Shown in pieces: positions 17,018 to 25,477 of a stretch of 64,000 bases of DNA. The DNA lies in contig NZ_JACAPR010000001.1 of the NCBI RefSeq assembly GCF_013385635.1, forward strand, positions 186,001 to 250,000, given 5' to 3'. The notes under the pieces were generated by a model that saw only the letters and a program-made list of their open reading frames with translations, had not been told where the DNA came from and did not search any database. Origin of the DNA: Pseudomonas gingeri. Its GTDB lineage: Bacteria; Pseudomonadota; Gammaproteobacteria; Pseudomonadales; Pseudomonadaceae. The position numbers and the translations under genes were made by a program. Each line of letters starts with the position of its first letter. The stretch's first letter is position 1.

Positions 17018-18073
17018 ATGAAATTCGTCCCCAAACTTCTCGCCGCCGCACTCTGCCTGGGCCTTGCCGGTCAGGCGTTCGCCACCGAGCTGAAGCACTG
17101 GCCCGAGGCCCAGGCCAAGCAACTGGATGCGATGATCGCCGCCAATGCCAACAAGGGCAATTTCGCGGTGTTCGACATGGACAACACCAGCTATCGCTAT
17201 GACCTGGAAGAATCGCTGCTGCCGTTCATGGAGAACAAGGGGCTGATTACCCGCGAGACCCTGGACCCGTCCCTGAAGCTGATCCCGTTCAAGGACACCG
17301 CCGACCACAAGGAAAGCCTGTTCAGCTACTACTACCGTCTCTGTGAAATCGACGACATGGTCTGCTATCCGTGGGTGGCCCAAGTGTTCTCCGGTTTCAC
17401 CCTCAAGGAGCTCAAGGGCTACGTCGACGAGCTGATGGCGTCCGGCAAGCCGGTGCCGAGCACCTACTACGATGGCGACGTGGTGAAGAACATCGACGTC
17501 CAGCCGCCCAAGGTCTTCACCGGCCAGGCCGAGCTGTACAACAAGTTGATGGAAAACGGCATCGAGGTCTATGTGATGACCGCCGCTTCGGAAGAGCTGG
17601 TGCGCATGGTCGCGGCGGATCCGAAGTACGGCTACAACGTCAAGCCGCAGAACGTGATCGGCGTGACGACGTTACTCAAGGACCGCAAGACCGGCGAGCT
17701 GACCACCGCGCGCAAGCAGATCAGCGCCGGCAAGTATGACGAGAAGGCCAACCTCGGCCTGGAACTGACCCCGTACCTGTGGACCCCGGCGACCTGGATG
17801 GCCGGCAAGCAGGCGGCGATTCTGACCTATATCGACCAGTGGAAAAAACCGGTGCTGGTGGGCGGCGACACGCCTTCGAGCGATGGCTACATGCTGTTCC
17901 ACAGCGTCGACGTGGCCAAGGGTGGCGTGCACTTGTGGGTCAACCGCAAGGACAAGTACATGACCCAGCTCAACGGCATGATGAAGACCTACGCCGAGGC
18001 CCAGGCCAAGGAAGGCCTGCCGGTGACGGCGGACAAGAACTGGGTGATCGTCAAGCCTGAAGATATCCAGTAA
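17018..18073 (+). CDS. pchP: phosphorylcholine phosphatase
   Basis: A 351-residue exported HAD-superfamily phosphatase. A signal peptide occupies about residues 1-22 (ending GQAFA). Motif I is DMDNT at 53-57, motif II VMTAAS sits near 189, and the acidic motif GGDTPSSDG is near 282. Length and motifs match PchP of Pseudomonas, which releases choline from phosphorylcholine in the periplasm. In the family it feeds choline/betaine use and host phospholipid degradation. It follows an AT-rich 241-bp gap that should hold its promoter and that of the divergent carrier. Confidence 0.88.
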   Translation: MKFVPKLLAAALCLGLAGQAFATELKHWPEAQAKQLDAMIAANANKGNFAVFDMDNTSYRYDLEESLLPFMENKGLITRETLDPSLKLIPFKDTADHKESLFSYYYRLCEIDDMVCYPWVAQVFSGFTLKELKGYVDELMASGKPVPSTYYDGDVVKNIDVQPPKVFTGQAELYNKLMENGIEVYVMTAASEELVRMVAADPKYGYNVKPQNVIGVTTLLKDRKTGELTTARKQISAGKYDEKANLGLELTPYLWTPATWMAGKQAAILTYIDQWKKPVLVGGDTPSSDGYMLFHSVDVAKGGVHLWVNRKDKYMTQLNGMMKTYAEAQAKEGLPVTADKNWVIVKPEDIQ

Positions 18074-18081
18074 TAGGCAAT

Positions 18082-18188
18082 GATCGTTCCCACGCTCTGC
18101 GTGGGAATGCAGCCCGTGACGCTGCGCGTCACAACAGCGGACGCAGAGCGTCCAGTGAAGCATTCCCACGGGGACCGTGGGAACGATC
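18082..18188. repeat. GATCGTTCCCACG-bounded palindromic element, full copy
   Basis: A 107-bp element with near-perfect terminal inverted repeats (GATCGTTCCCACG and CGTGGGAACGATC) and internal palindromes (GTGACGCTGCGCGTCAC; GGACGCAGAGCGTCC). Relatives occur at 31496, 32533 and 58429. The form is that of a small non-autonomous mobile element or BIME. Confidence 0.8.
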
Positions 18189-18200
18189 GATACCGCATCA

Positions 18201-18288
18201 CCTGTAGGAGCCGGCTTGCCGGCGATGAGGCCCTTGAGGCTTGCATCGATCTTTAAGGCCTCATCGCTGGCAAGCCAGTTCCTACAGG
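18201..18288. repeat. REP pair
   Basis: Inverted units CCTGTAGGAGCCGGCTTGCC and GGCAAGCCAGTTCCTACAGG lie between the convergent pchP and ilvD genes, next to the GATCGTTCCC element. They could act as a bidirectional transcription barrier. Confidence 0.82.
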
Positions 18289-18299
18289 GATCGTGAGTA

Positions 18300-20147
18300 T
18301 TACGGCACCAGCTTGTCCAGCATCGCCTTGTCGCGGACCGCACCCTTGTCGGCGCTGGTGGCGAGCAATGCATAGGCCTTCAACGCGGTAGTCACCTTGC
18401 GTGGACGGGCTTCCACCGGCTTCCAGCCTTTCTTGTCCTGCTCGGCACGACGGGCGGCCATTTCCTCGTCGCTGATCAACAGGTTGATCGAGCGGTTCGG
18501 AATGTCGATCAATACCTTGTCGCCATCCTGCACCAGGCCGATGGCGCCACCAGCGGCGGCTTCCGGAGAAGCGTGACCGATGGACAGACCTGACGTACCG
18601 CCGGAGAAGCGACCGTCGGTCAACAAGGCGCAGGCTTTGCCCAGGCCCTTGGATTTCAGGTAGGAAGTCGGGTAGAGCATTTCCTGCATGCCCGGACCGC
18701 CTTTCGGACCTTCGTAGCGAATGATCACGATGTCGCCGGCCTTCACTTCGTCGGCGAGGATGCCGCGCACGGCGCTGTCCTGGCTTTCGAAGATCTTCGC
18801 GTTGCCTTCGAACACATGGATCGACTCGTCGACACCGGCGGTTTTCACCACGCAGCCGTCCAGGGCGATGTTGCCGTACAGCACGGCCAGGCCGCCTTCT
18901 TTCGAATAGGCGTGCTCGACACTGCGGATGCAGCCGTTTTCACGGTCGTCGTCCAGGGTTTCCCAACGGGTCGACTGGCTGAACGCGGTCTGGGTCGGGA
19001 TACCGGCCGGGCCGGCCTTGAAGAAGGTGTGCACCGCTTCGTCGTCGGTCTGGGTGATGTCCCACCTGGCGATGCCGTCGGCCAGGGTCTTGCTGTGCAC
19101 GGTCGGCAGGTCGGTGTGCAGCAGGCCGCCACGAGCCAGCTCGCCGAGGATGCTGAAGATCCCGCCGGCGCGGTGCACGTCTTCCATGTGGTACTTCTGG
19201 ATGTTCGGCGCGACCTTGCACAGTTGCGGCACATGACGGGACAGGCGGTCGATATCGCGCAGGTCGAAATCGATCTCGGCTTCCTGGGCGGCGGCCAGCA
19301 GGTGCAGGATGGTGTTGGTGGAACCGCCCATGGCGATATCCAGGGTCATGGCGTTTTCGAACGCCTTGAAGTTGGCGATGTTGCGCGGCAGCACCGAGTC
19401 ATCGTTGTCGCCGTAGTAACGCTGGCACAGCTCGACGATGGTCCGGCCGGCCTGCAGGAACAGCTGCTCGCGGTCGGAGTGGGTCGCCAGGGCCGAACCG
19501 TTGCCCGGCAGCGCCAGGCCCAGGGCTTCGGTGAGGCAGTTCATCGAGTTGGCGGTGAACATGCCGGAGCATGAGCCGCAGGTCGGGCAGGCGCTGCGCT
19601 CGTACTCGGCAACCTTCTCGTCAGAAGCGCTGGAGTCGGCGGCGATGACCATGGCGTCTACCAGGTCCAGGCCGTGGGCGGCGAGCTTGGTCTTGCCGGC
19701 TTCCATCGGGCCGCCGGAGACGAAGATCACCGGGATGTTCAGGCGCAGGGCGGCCATCAGCATGCCGGGAGTGATCTTGTCGCAGTTGGAAATGCAGACG
19801 ATGGCGTCGGCGCAGTGGGCGTTGACCATGTATTCGACGGAGTCGGCGATGATCTCGCGGCTCGGCAGCGAATAGAGCATGCCGTCGTGGCCCATGGCGA
19901 TACCGTCATCCACGGCGATGGTATTGAATTCCTTGGCGACGCCGCCGGCACGTTCGATCTCGCGGGCAACCAGCTGGCCCATGTCCTTGAGGTGGACGTG
20001 GCCGGGCACGAACTGGGTGAACGAGTTGGCGACGGCGATGATCGGCTTCTTGAAGTCGGCGTCTTTCATCCCCGTGGCGCGCCACAGGGCGCGGGCACCG
20101 GCCATGTTGCGGCCGTGGGTGGATGTTTTCGAGCGGTAATCAGGCAT
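18300..20147 (-). CDS. ilvD: dihydroxy-acid dehydratase
   Basis: A 615-residue enzyme of branched-chain amino acid synthesis, dehydrating 2,3-dihydroxy acids to 2-oxo acids. Conserved stretches are [12 protein letters not shown] near the N-terminus, [12 protein letters not shown] with an iron-sulfur cysteine, [19 protein letters not shown] with two further cysteines, and the C-terminal [15 protein letters not shown]. Length and motifs are those of the bacterial 4Fe-4S form. The gene is alone, with a 281-bp upstream gap that contains a TAGAATCG stretch near 20321 resembling a Pseudomonas -10 region. Confidence 0.96.
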   Translation of the reverse strand: MPDYRSKTSTHGRNMAGARALWRATGMKDADFKKPIIAVANSFTQFVPGHVHLKDMGQLVAREIERAGGVAKEFNTIAVDDGIAMGHDGMLYSLPSREIIADSVEYMVNAHCADAIVCISNCDKITPGMLMAALRLNIPVIFVSGGPMEAGKTKLAAHGLDLVDAMVIAADSSASDEKVAEYERSACPTCGSCSGMFTANSMNCLTEALGLALPGNGSALATHSDREQLFLQAGRTIVELCQRYYGDNDDSVLPRNIANFKAFENAMTLDIAMGGSTNTILHLLAAAQEAEIDFDLRDIDRLSRHVPQLCKVAPNIQKYHMEDVHRAGGIFSILGELARGGLLHTDLPTVHSKTLADGIARWDITQTDDEAVHTFFKAGPAGIPTQTAFSQSTRWETLDDDRENGCIRSVEHAYSKEGGLAVLYGNIALDGCVVKTAGVDESIHVFEGNAKIFESQDSAVRGILADEVKAGDIVIIRYEGPKGGPGMQEMLYPTSYLKSKGLGKACALLTDGRFSGGTSGLSIGHASPEAAAGGAIGLVQDGDKVLIDIPNRSINLLISDEEMAARRAEQDKKGWKPVEARPRKVTTALKAYALLATSADKGAVRDKAMLDKLVP

Positions 20148-20428
20148 GGAGCACTCCGGGCGGCTAATCAGGTATCAAATGGGGAGTGAGCTTCTATTGA
20201 CCTCGGGAACACTCAGAAATGGCCGTGTGTCCGAAAGCTGCCGATAACCGCACGGGATCGCCGTGCATTTCAGCTTGAGCTCATAAACCCGCCGGGGGAT
20301 GACTGGCGATGAATAGAGCGATTCTACACCGCTGGCGCGTGGAAGGAATGGGCCGGGCGCTCAAGGGTGTGAAGCCTGGGTCCAGCGGGCGGCTATGGAT
20401 TCCCGGAGCTGCCTGTGCGCAGGGCCGC

Positions 20429-21220
20429 TCAGCGGCTCACCCTGGCACTGCTGAGCAGGCCCGCGAGGCTGAAGGCGATCAGGCCCGCGGCGATGGCCGG
20501 CAGCACATGGGCCCCTGTCATGGCCAGCACCGCACTGGTACCGGCCGCTGTGAGGAACATGATGGTATTGCCCGCCGAAGCCGCAGTGCCCGCGTGGGTG
20601 GAGAACAGCAGCATCGCCGCCGAGATTGCCGCCGACCGTGAGGTCAGCACCCGCAACGCCAGCAGGAAGATGCCCGCCGCTATCAGGGCAAAGGCATGGA
20701 AACTGCTTTTCCAGCCGAAGGACTCCAGCAACCAGGAACCCAGTAGGGGCGACAGTGCAACGAACAACCCGCTGAAACTCATGTAGTAGATGCGGATGAG
20801 GGCACGGTCTTCCTTGTCGAACAGGTCTTCCACCAGCGCCAGCCCCAGGACAAAGAATCCGCAGCCCAGCGCCCGGACACCGCGGAAGAAGAGAAAGGCC
20901 GCGAAGTCTGTGGCAAGGGTGCAGCCGAGGGCGCCGACAAAGGATATGGCCAGGCACCCCAGCAGGACCTCCTTGCGTCCGAACCTGTCGGAGAGAGGCC
21001 CGGCCACCAACTGCGAGAAAGCGAAGATCAGCGTGAACAGGCTGATGGCCAGGGCGATATCCACTGTTGATGTATTGAACTGCTCTGCCAGGGCCGGAAA
21101 GGCCGGCAACAGTACATTGAGCGGGAAAAAGCTGATGAGTGAGATGCACGTGACCAGCAGGAGGCAGGAGCGTTTGTAGTGGCGTGATTGCAGAGCGGGT
21201 GTGGGCGCGAAACCTTGCAT
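20429..21220 (-). CDS. Bcr/CflA-type MFS transporter, internally shortened
   Basis: A 263-residue protein starting MQGFAPTP with AGGAG eight bases upstream. The first about 180 residues are the normal N-terminal six-helix half of a DHA1 drug exporter, including motif A (GPLSDRFGRKEVLL). The sequence then jumps, after ALRVLTSR, to what looks like the last helices of the C-terminal half (STHAGTAAS...). Usual members have about 400 residues, so roughly 130-150 residues are missing in frame. It follows the SagB-like gene by 41 bases on the same strand and may be the remnant of its export partner. Activity is doubtful. Confidence 0.72.
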   Translation of the reverse strand: MQGFAPTPALQSRHYKRSCLLLVTCISLISFFPLNVLLPAFPALAEQFNTSTVDIALAISLFTLIFAFSQLVAGPLSDRFGRKEVLLGCLAISFVGALGCTLATDFAAFLFFRGVRALGCGFFVLGLALVEDLFDKEDRALIRIYYMSFSGLFVALSPLLGSWLLESFGWKSSFHAFALIAAGIFLLALRVLTSRSAAISAAMLLFSTHAGTAASAGNTIMFLTAAGTSAVLAMTGAHVLPAIAAGLIAFSLAGLLSSARVSR

Positions 21221-21261
21221 CGATGGACTCCTGTTGGTGGTGCAATGCGCGGGGAAGGGGC

Positions 21262-21974
21262 TCACGTCTGGATGAGCAATTCCCTGAGTTCGTCGCAGAG
21301 TGCTTCTCCATTGCTGTAGCCGGCACCGACAAACAGTAGTGGCTGTTCGCACAAATCGCTCAGATTCAACGCTTGTTCGATTTTCCGCTCGGTCAATGCG
21401 GCTGTTATCCAAGTCTTGAAACCCAGGGCGGTGGCGGTCAGTTGAAATGTCTGGGAAACATGGCCTGCTTCGAGCAATGCCACCCGATAACCCTGGGAGT
21501 GTGGATATTTCCACCACATTTTGTCGAAGCGGGAAGTAATGAATATGCCAAAAGGCAAGTTTCCAATGAAATGCTGTTCTTGCAAAAGTGTCGCCAAGGG
21601 ATCGTCGATGCATTTTATAAAAATTAGAGCGTGCTTGTCCGGGTGGTAATAATAAAATCCAGAACCAATACCTTCTACATTGCGAATGTAGACATAACCT
21701 TCGGTGCAATTCAGGCCGCCTCCCGATGGACTACTGCGACGGTCCTTGAATGCCTGCGGTGTTGTTGGCGCACAATCACCTTCACGCTCTTTCAGATAAC
21801 CCAGCGACAGATAAAGAAGGGTGCCAAGATCCTTTCGCGAAATACTCTGGCCGAGAAATTTTCGGCAGGTCTTTCGTTTTGTTTGTCTATCGAGTACTGC
21901 TCATGTGATTTGTAGTTCCAGATCACGAGGGCAGGTGGTTTTATCAGGATAAGCAGATCTGGATTGATATGCAT
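21262..21974 (-). pseudogene. SagB/nitroreductase-like oxidoreductase, frameshifted
   Basis: Two overlapping frames together make a protein of about 237 residues. Frame A starts at ATG 21974 (AAGGGG upstream) and carries PPALVIWNYKSHEQYSID, the N-terminal motif of SagB-type dehydrogenases. After a -1 shift between about 21900 and 21850, frame B continues with RKTCRKFLGQSISRKDLGTL, RRSSPSGGLNCTEGYVYIR and ALLEAGHVSQTFQLTATAL, a flavin nitroreductase pattern, to the stop at 21262. In frame A alone the product ends at 21792. No clear slippery heptamer is visible, so a one-base loss (or sequence error) is more likely than programmed frameshifting. Base use is AT-rich compared with neighbours. Confidence 0.72.
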
Positions 21975-21982
21975 GAATGTGC

Positions 21983-22040
21983 ACCCCTTGCCTGAGGTTG
22001 GGCCGAAGATGGGGGGGGGCGACCCAACCTGTCTCGGGGT
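21983..22040 (-). promoter_or_regulatory. hairpin immediately after the 22-residue peptide gene
   Basis: Directly after the peptide stop, ACCCC/GGGGT and AGGTTGGG/CCCAACCT pair as outer and inner stems. The 20-base loop includes a run of nine C (G on the + strand, 22011-22019). It may be an attenuator or processing site between the peptide and oxidoreductase genes. The homopolymer is prone to slippage. Confidence 0.5.
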
Positions 22041-22109
22041 TTATTTAAAGTTTCCGAGCATCGCGTGATGGCCGGCACTTACTTTTAACTCAAGGTTGAT
22101 TTTTTTCAT
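22041..22109 (-). CDS. candidate 22-residue peptide
   Basis: A very short ORF encoding a peptide that starts MKKINLELKVS and ends HHAMLGNFK. Two in-frame ATGs exist (22115 and 22109). The AGGAG motif lies eight bases before the second but only two before the first, so the second is preferred. It is preceded by a promoter-like sequence and a palindrome and followed by a hairpin and the SagB-like gene, an arrangement typical of a RiPP precursor ahead of its modifying enzyme. It has one Ser and no Cys or Thr, so azole formation would be very limited. No known precursor family is recognised. Confidence 0.5.
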   Translation of the reverse strand: MKKINLELKVSAGHHAMLGNFK

Positions 22110-22164
22110 TTTCATCTCTCCTGCTTGAGGTCCTATTATTGAGGTTCTATTTGAAGAGCAACTG

Positions 22165-22188
22165 CATCATCTCGATGTCGAGGTGATG
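22165..22188. promoter_or_regulatory. 24-bp near-palindrome at the predicted transcript start
   Basis: CATCAyCTCGA and TCGAGrTGATG are complementary apart from one wobble-compatible position each side of a two-base centre. It starts about seven bases after the -10 box of the peptide promoter. It fits either a repressor operator or a 5'-end mRNA hairpin. Confidence 0.5.
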
Positions 22189-22194
22189 TAATTG

Positions 22195-22222
22195 ATAATA
22201 GGCTTGTGAGATGAGTTGGCAA
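22195..22222 (-). promoter_or_regulatory. sigma-70-like promoter of the peptide/SagB-like cassette
   Basis: On the minus strand, TTGCCA (-35) is followed after 16 bases by TATTAT (-10), in an AT-rich stretch about 85 bases upstream of the peptide start. Confidence 0.5.
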
Positions 22223-22356
22223 TTAATAGATGTGTAGGGTATGTCCGAGTTATATGTCGGTCATGTCCAGTCATTGACGGCGAGTGAGGGCCTGCGTTGC
22301 TGGGCACCGCAGGGCGTTACTCGCCCCACCCTGATCCGGGGCGGGGCGATGACCAC

Positions 22357-23553
22357 TTAGCTGTTAGGCAGCAGTCGGCAGGTAATGCTCTTGATATAAC
22401 GGGTTTCCGGGATCGCCGGGTGTACTGGGTGATCCGGGCCCTGGCCGCCGCGTTCCAGCAACTGGATATTGCGGTCCAGGTGGCGGGCGCTGGTCAGCAG
22501 GATGTTCTGCAGGTCATCTTCCGGCAGGTGCATCGAGCACGAGGCGCTGACCAGAATGCCGTCCTTGCTGAGCAGGCGCATGGCCTGTTCGTTCAGGCGG
22601 CGGTAGGCTCCTTCGCCATTCTTCAGGTCTTTCTTGCGCTTGATGAACGCCGGCGGGTCGGCGACGATCACGTCGAAACGCTCTTCGGCGGACTTCAGTT
22701 CCTTCAGCGCTTCGAAGACGTCACCCTCGATGCAGGTCAGCTTCTCGGCAAAGCCGTTCAGCGCGGCATTGCGCTCCACGCCGTCGAGGGCGAAGGCCGA
22801 GGCGTCGACACAGAACACTTCGCTGGCACCGAAAGCCGCGGCCTGTACGCCCCAGCCGCCGATGTAGCTGAACAGGTCGAGGACCCGCTTGCCCTTGGCA
22901 TACGGGGCCAGGCGCGCGCGGTTCATGCGGTGGTCGTAGAACCAGCCCGTCTTCTGGCCTTCCATCACCGGCGCTTCGAACTTCACGCCGTTCTCTTCCA
23001 GCGCGACCCACTCCGGCACCAGGCCGAACACGGTCTCGACATAACGCTCGAGGCCTTCGGCATCACGTGCCGCCGAATCGTTCTTGAACAGGATGCCGCT
23101 CGGTTTCAGGACCTGGACCAGCGCCGCGATCACGTCATCCTTGTGCTGCTCCATGGTCGCCGAGGCGAGCTGGACCACCAGGATGTCGCCGAAACGATCC
23201 ACCACCAGGCCTGGCAGCAGGTCGGAATCACCGTAGACCAGGCGATAGAATGGTTTGTCGAACAGCCGCTCGCGCAGGGACAGGGCCACGTTCAGGCGGT
23301 GCACCAGCAGCGACTTGTCCAGTGGCAACTTGATGTCGCGCGACAGCAGGCGTGCGCAGATCAGGTTGTTCGGGCTCATGGCGACAATACCCAGGGCCTT
23401 GCCGCCGGCGGCTTCGAGGAGCGCCTGGTCGCCGGCCTTGAAGCCATGGAGTGGAGTCGCCGCCACGTCGATTTCGTTGCTGTAGACCCACAGGTGACCG
23501 GCGCGCAGGCGGCGGTCGGCGTTGGCTTTGAGGCGTAGGCTAGGCAGGGACAT
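22357..23553 (-). CDS. rlmI: 23S rRNA (cytosine-1962-C5)-methyltransferase
   Basis: A 398-residue SAM-dependent methyltransferase. An N-terminal PUA-like domain (LKANADRRLRAGHLWVYSNEI) is followed by a central region and a Rossmann domain with VLDLFSYIGGWGVQAAAFGA, and the motif IV DPPAF near residue 300. SASCSMHL near the end supplies the cysteine expected of m5C enzymes. This matches RlmI, which modifies C1962 of 23S rRNA. It is a single gene divergent from the HDOD gene. Confidence 0.9.
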   Translation of the reverse strand: MSLPSLRLKANADRRLRAGHLWVYSNEIDVAATPLHGFKAGDQALLEAAGGKALGIVAMSPNNLICARLLSRDIKLPLDKSLLVHRLNVALSLRERLFDKPFYRLVYGDSDLLPGLVVDRFGDILVVQLASATMEQHKDDVIAALVQVLKPSGILFKNDSAARDAEGLERYVETVFGLVPEWVALEENGVKFEAPVMEGQKTGWFYDHRMNRARLAPYAKGKRVLDLFSYIGGWGVQAAAFGASEVFCVDASAFALDGVERNAALNGFAEKLTCIEGDVFEALKELKSAEERFDVIVADPPAFIKRKKDLKNGEGAYRRLNEQAMRLLSKDGILVSASCSMHLPEDDLQNILLTSARHLDRNIQLLERGGQGPDHPVHPAIPETRYIKSITCRLLPNS

Positions 23554-23697
23554 GACGTCGCTCCGGGAAAAAGAGCGGAATTATAGCGGGAGTTGCCGGC
23601 CGCCGGGTCGTCATGTTTCATGTGATTACACTGTACAGGCCGCCCATCCGGTATGACTTTTCCGCTAGAATCGCCCACTCGCCCGGAGTGTGTACTC

Positions 23698-24564
23698 ATG
23701 TCCCAAGAACTATCAGCCGAACAGATCCAGCAGGCCCTGCAAGGCATCAGCGTGCCGCCTCAACCGCAAATCATGGTGGATTTGCAGATGGAGCAGTACA
23801 TGCCCGACCCGGACCTGGAGGTGATTGCCCGGTTGATCAGTCAGGACCCGGGGCTTTCCGGTGCGCTGCTGAAAATCGTCAACTCGCCCTATTACGGCCT
23901 GGCGAACAAGATCGCCTCGATCCAGCGGGCAGTGAACCTGCTGGGCAGCCGTTCGATCATCAACCTGATCAACGCGCAGTCGATCAAGGGCGAAATGGCC
24001 GATGAAACCATCGTCACCCTGAACCGCTTCTGGGACACCGCCCAGGACGTGGCGATGACCAGCCTGACCCTGGCCAAGCGTACCGGCTCCCAGGCCATCG
24101 ATGAAGCCTATGCGCTGGGCCTGTTCCACGATTGCGGGATTCCGCTGATGCTCAAGCGCTTCCCCGACTATATGACGGTGCTGGAACAGGCCTACGCCAA
24201 GGCCGGTCCGGAGCAGCGGGTGGTGGACACGGAAAATCATGCGTTCAACACCAACCATGCCGTGGTCGGCTACTACACGGCCAAGTCCTGGCGCCTGCCT
24301 GAGCACGTGACCAACGCCATCGCCAACCATCACAACGCCCTGGCGATCTTCAGCGACGAGACCACGCGCAACAGCCAGTTGAAGAATCTGCTGGCGATCC
24401 TGAAAATGGCCGAGCACATCTGCGCGTCCCATCGGGTGCTGGGCAACCAGACCGAGGATCACGAGTGGAATGCCATCGGCCACCTGGTGCTCGATTACGT
24501 CGGCCTGTCCGACTACGACTTCGAGACGCTCAGAGAAAACATCCGCGAGTTGGGTGCTCATTAG
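23698..24564 (+). CDS. HDOD-domain signalling protein
   Basis: A 288-residue protein dominated by an HDOD domain (about residues 20-220). Typical stretches are LARLISQDPGLSGALLKIVNSPYYG-like near residue 40, RAVNLLGSRSIINL, and GLFHDCGIPLML in the degenerate HD region. HDOD proteins act in signalling or stress pathways and usually lack phosphohydrolase activity. The ATG at 23698 has GGAG upstream and lies just after a TAGAAT box, so the longer frame (from 23653) is rejected. It precedes mutM by 34 bases, so cotranscription is possible. Confidence 0.85.
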   Translation: MSQELSAEQIQQALQGISVPPQPQIMVDLQMEQYMPDPDLEVIARLISQDPGLSGALLKIVNSPYYGLANKIASIQRAVNLLGSRSIINLINAQSIKGEMADETIVTLNRFWDTAQDVAMTSLTLAKRTGSQAIDEAYALGLFHDCGIPLMLKRFPDYMTVLEQAYAKAGPEQRVVDTENHAFNTNHAVVGYYTAKSWRLPEHVTNAIANHHNALAIFSDETTRNSQLKNLLAILKMAEHICASHRVLGNQTEDHEWNAIGHLVLDYVGLSDYDFETLRENIRELGAH

Positions 24565-24598
24565 TTCAGAGCACGCTACTTCCTGACCTGGAACCACC

Positions 24599-25411
24599 AT
24601 GCCTGAATTACCCGAAGTCGAAACCACCCGGCGCGGTATCGCGCCTCACCTGGAGGGGCAGCGGGTCAGTCGCGTGATCGTCCGCGACCGGCGCCTGCGC
24701 TGGCCGATTCCGGAAGATCTCGATGTGCGCCTGTCCGGGCAGCGCATCGTGCAGGTCGAGAGACGGGCCAAGTACCTGTTGATCAATGCCGAGGTCGGCA
24801 CGCTGATCAGCCACCTGGGGATGTCGGGCAACCTGCGCCTGGTGGAAGTCGGCATGCCGGCGGCCAAGCATGAGCATGTGGATATCGAGTTGGAGTCGGG
24901 CCTGGCCCTGCGTTATACCGACCCGCGTCGCTTCGGCGCGATGCTCTGGAGTCTCGACCCGCTCAATCACGAGCTGCTGATTCGCCTGGGGCCCGAGCCG
25001 CTGACCGACCTGTTCGATGGCGAACGTCTGTTCCAGCTGTCCCGTGGCCGCTCGATGGCGGTCAAGCCGTTCATCATGGACAACGCTGTGGTGGTGGGCG
25101 TGGGCAATATCTACGCGACCGAAGCGCTGTTCGCCGCCGGGATCGACCCGCGCCGCGAGGCAGGAGGGATTTCCCGGGCGCGTTACCTGAAGCTGGCAAT
25201 CGAGATCAAGCGGATCCTGGCCCATGCCATCGAGCGTGGCGGTACCACCTTGCGCGACTTTATCGGTGGTGATGGCCAGCCCGGCTACTTCCAGCAGGAG
25301 CTGTTCGTCTATGGGCGCGGCGGCGAGCACTGCAAGGTCTGTGGCAGCGGTTTGCGCGAGGTCAAGCTCGGCCAGCGCGCCAGTGTCTATTGCCCGAAAT
25401 GTCAGGGCTGA
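24599..25411 (+). CDS. mutM: formamidopyrimidine-DNA glycosylase
   Basis: A 270-residue base-excision repair enzyme that removes 8-oxoguanine and related lesions and nicks the DNA. The N-terminus [14 protein letters not shown] gives the catalytic Pro2 and Glu3. [14 protein letters not shown] near 165 is the helix-two-turn-helix region. The C-terminal zinc finger has cysteine pairs in CKVCGSG and YCPKC. All key residues are present and the length is normal. Confidence 0.97.
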   Translation: MPELPEVETTRRGIAPHLEGQRVSRVIVRDRRLRWPIPEDLDVRLSGQRIVQVERRAKYLLINAEVGTLISHLGMSGNLRLVEVGMPAAKHEHVDIELESGLALRYTDPRRFGAMLWSLDPLNHELLIRLGPEPLTDLFDGERLFQLSRGRSMAVKPFIMDNAVVVGVGNIYATEALFAAGIDPRREAGGISRARYLKLAIEIKRILAHAIERGGTTLRDFIGGDGQPGYFQQELFVYGRGGEHCKVCGSGLREVKLGQRASVYCPKCQG

Positions 25412-25437
25412 CCTGAGCCGTGCGCAGACGCTATAGT
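25408..25437 (+). promoter_or_regulatory. sigma-70-like promoter
   Basis: CTGACC, an 18-base spacer and TATAGT end 40 bases before the ATG of the small exported protein at 25478. The box overlaps the mutM stop region. Confidence 0.45.
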
Positions 25438-25477
25438 AAGTCTTTGCCCTCCCGTTGCTTAGCCGAAGGATAGCGCC

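Noticed and set aside
21850..21900. Programmed -1 frameshifting in the SagB-like gene
   Set aside because: No canonical X-XXY-YYZ heptamer or obvious downstream stimulatory structure was found, so mutation or error is simpler.
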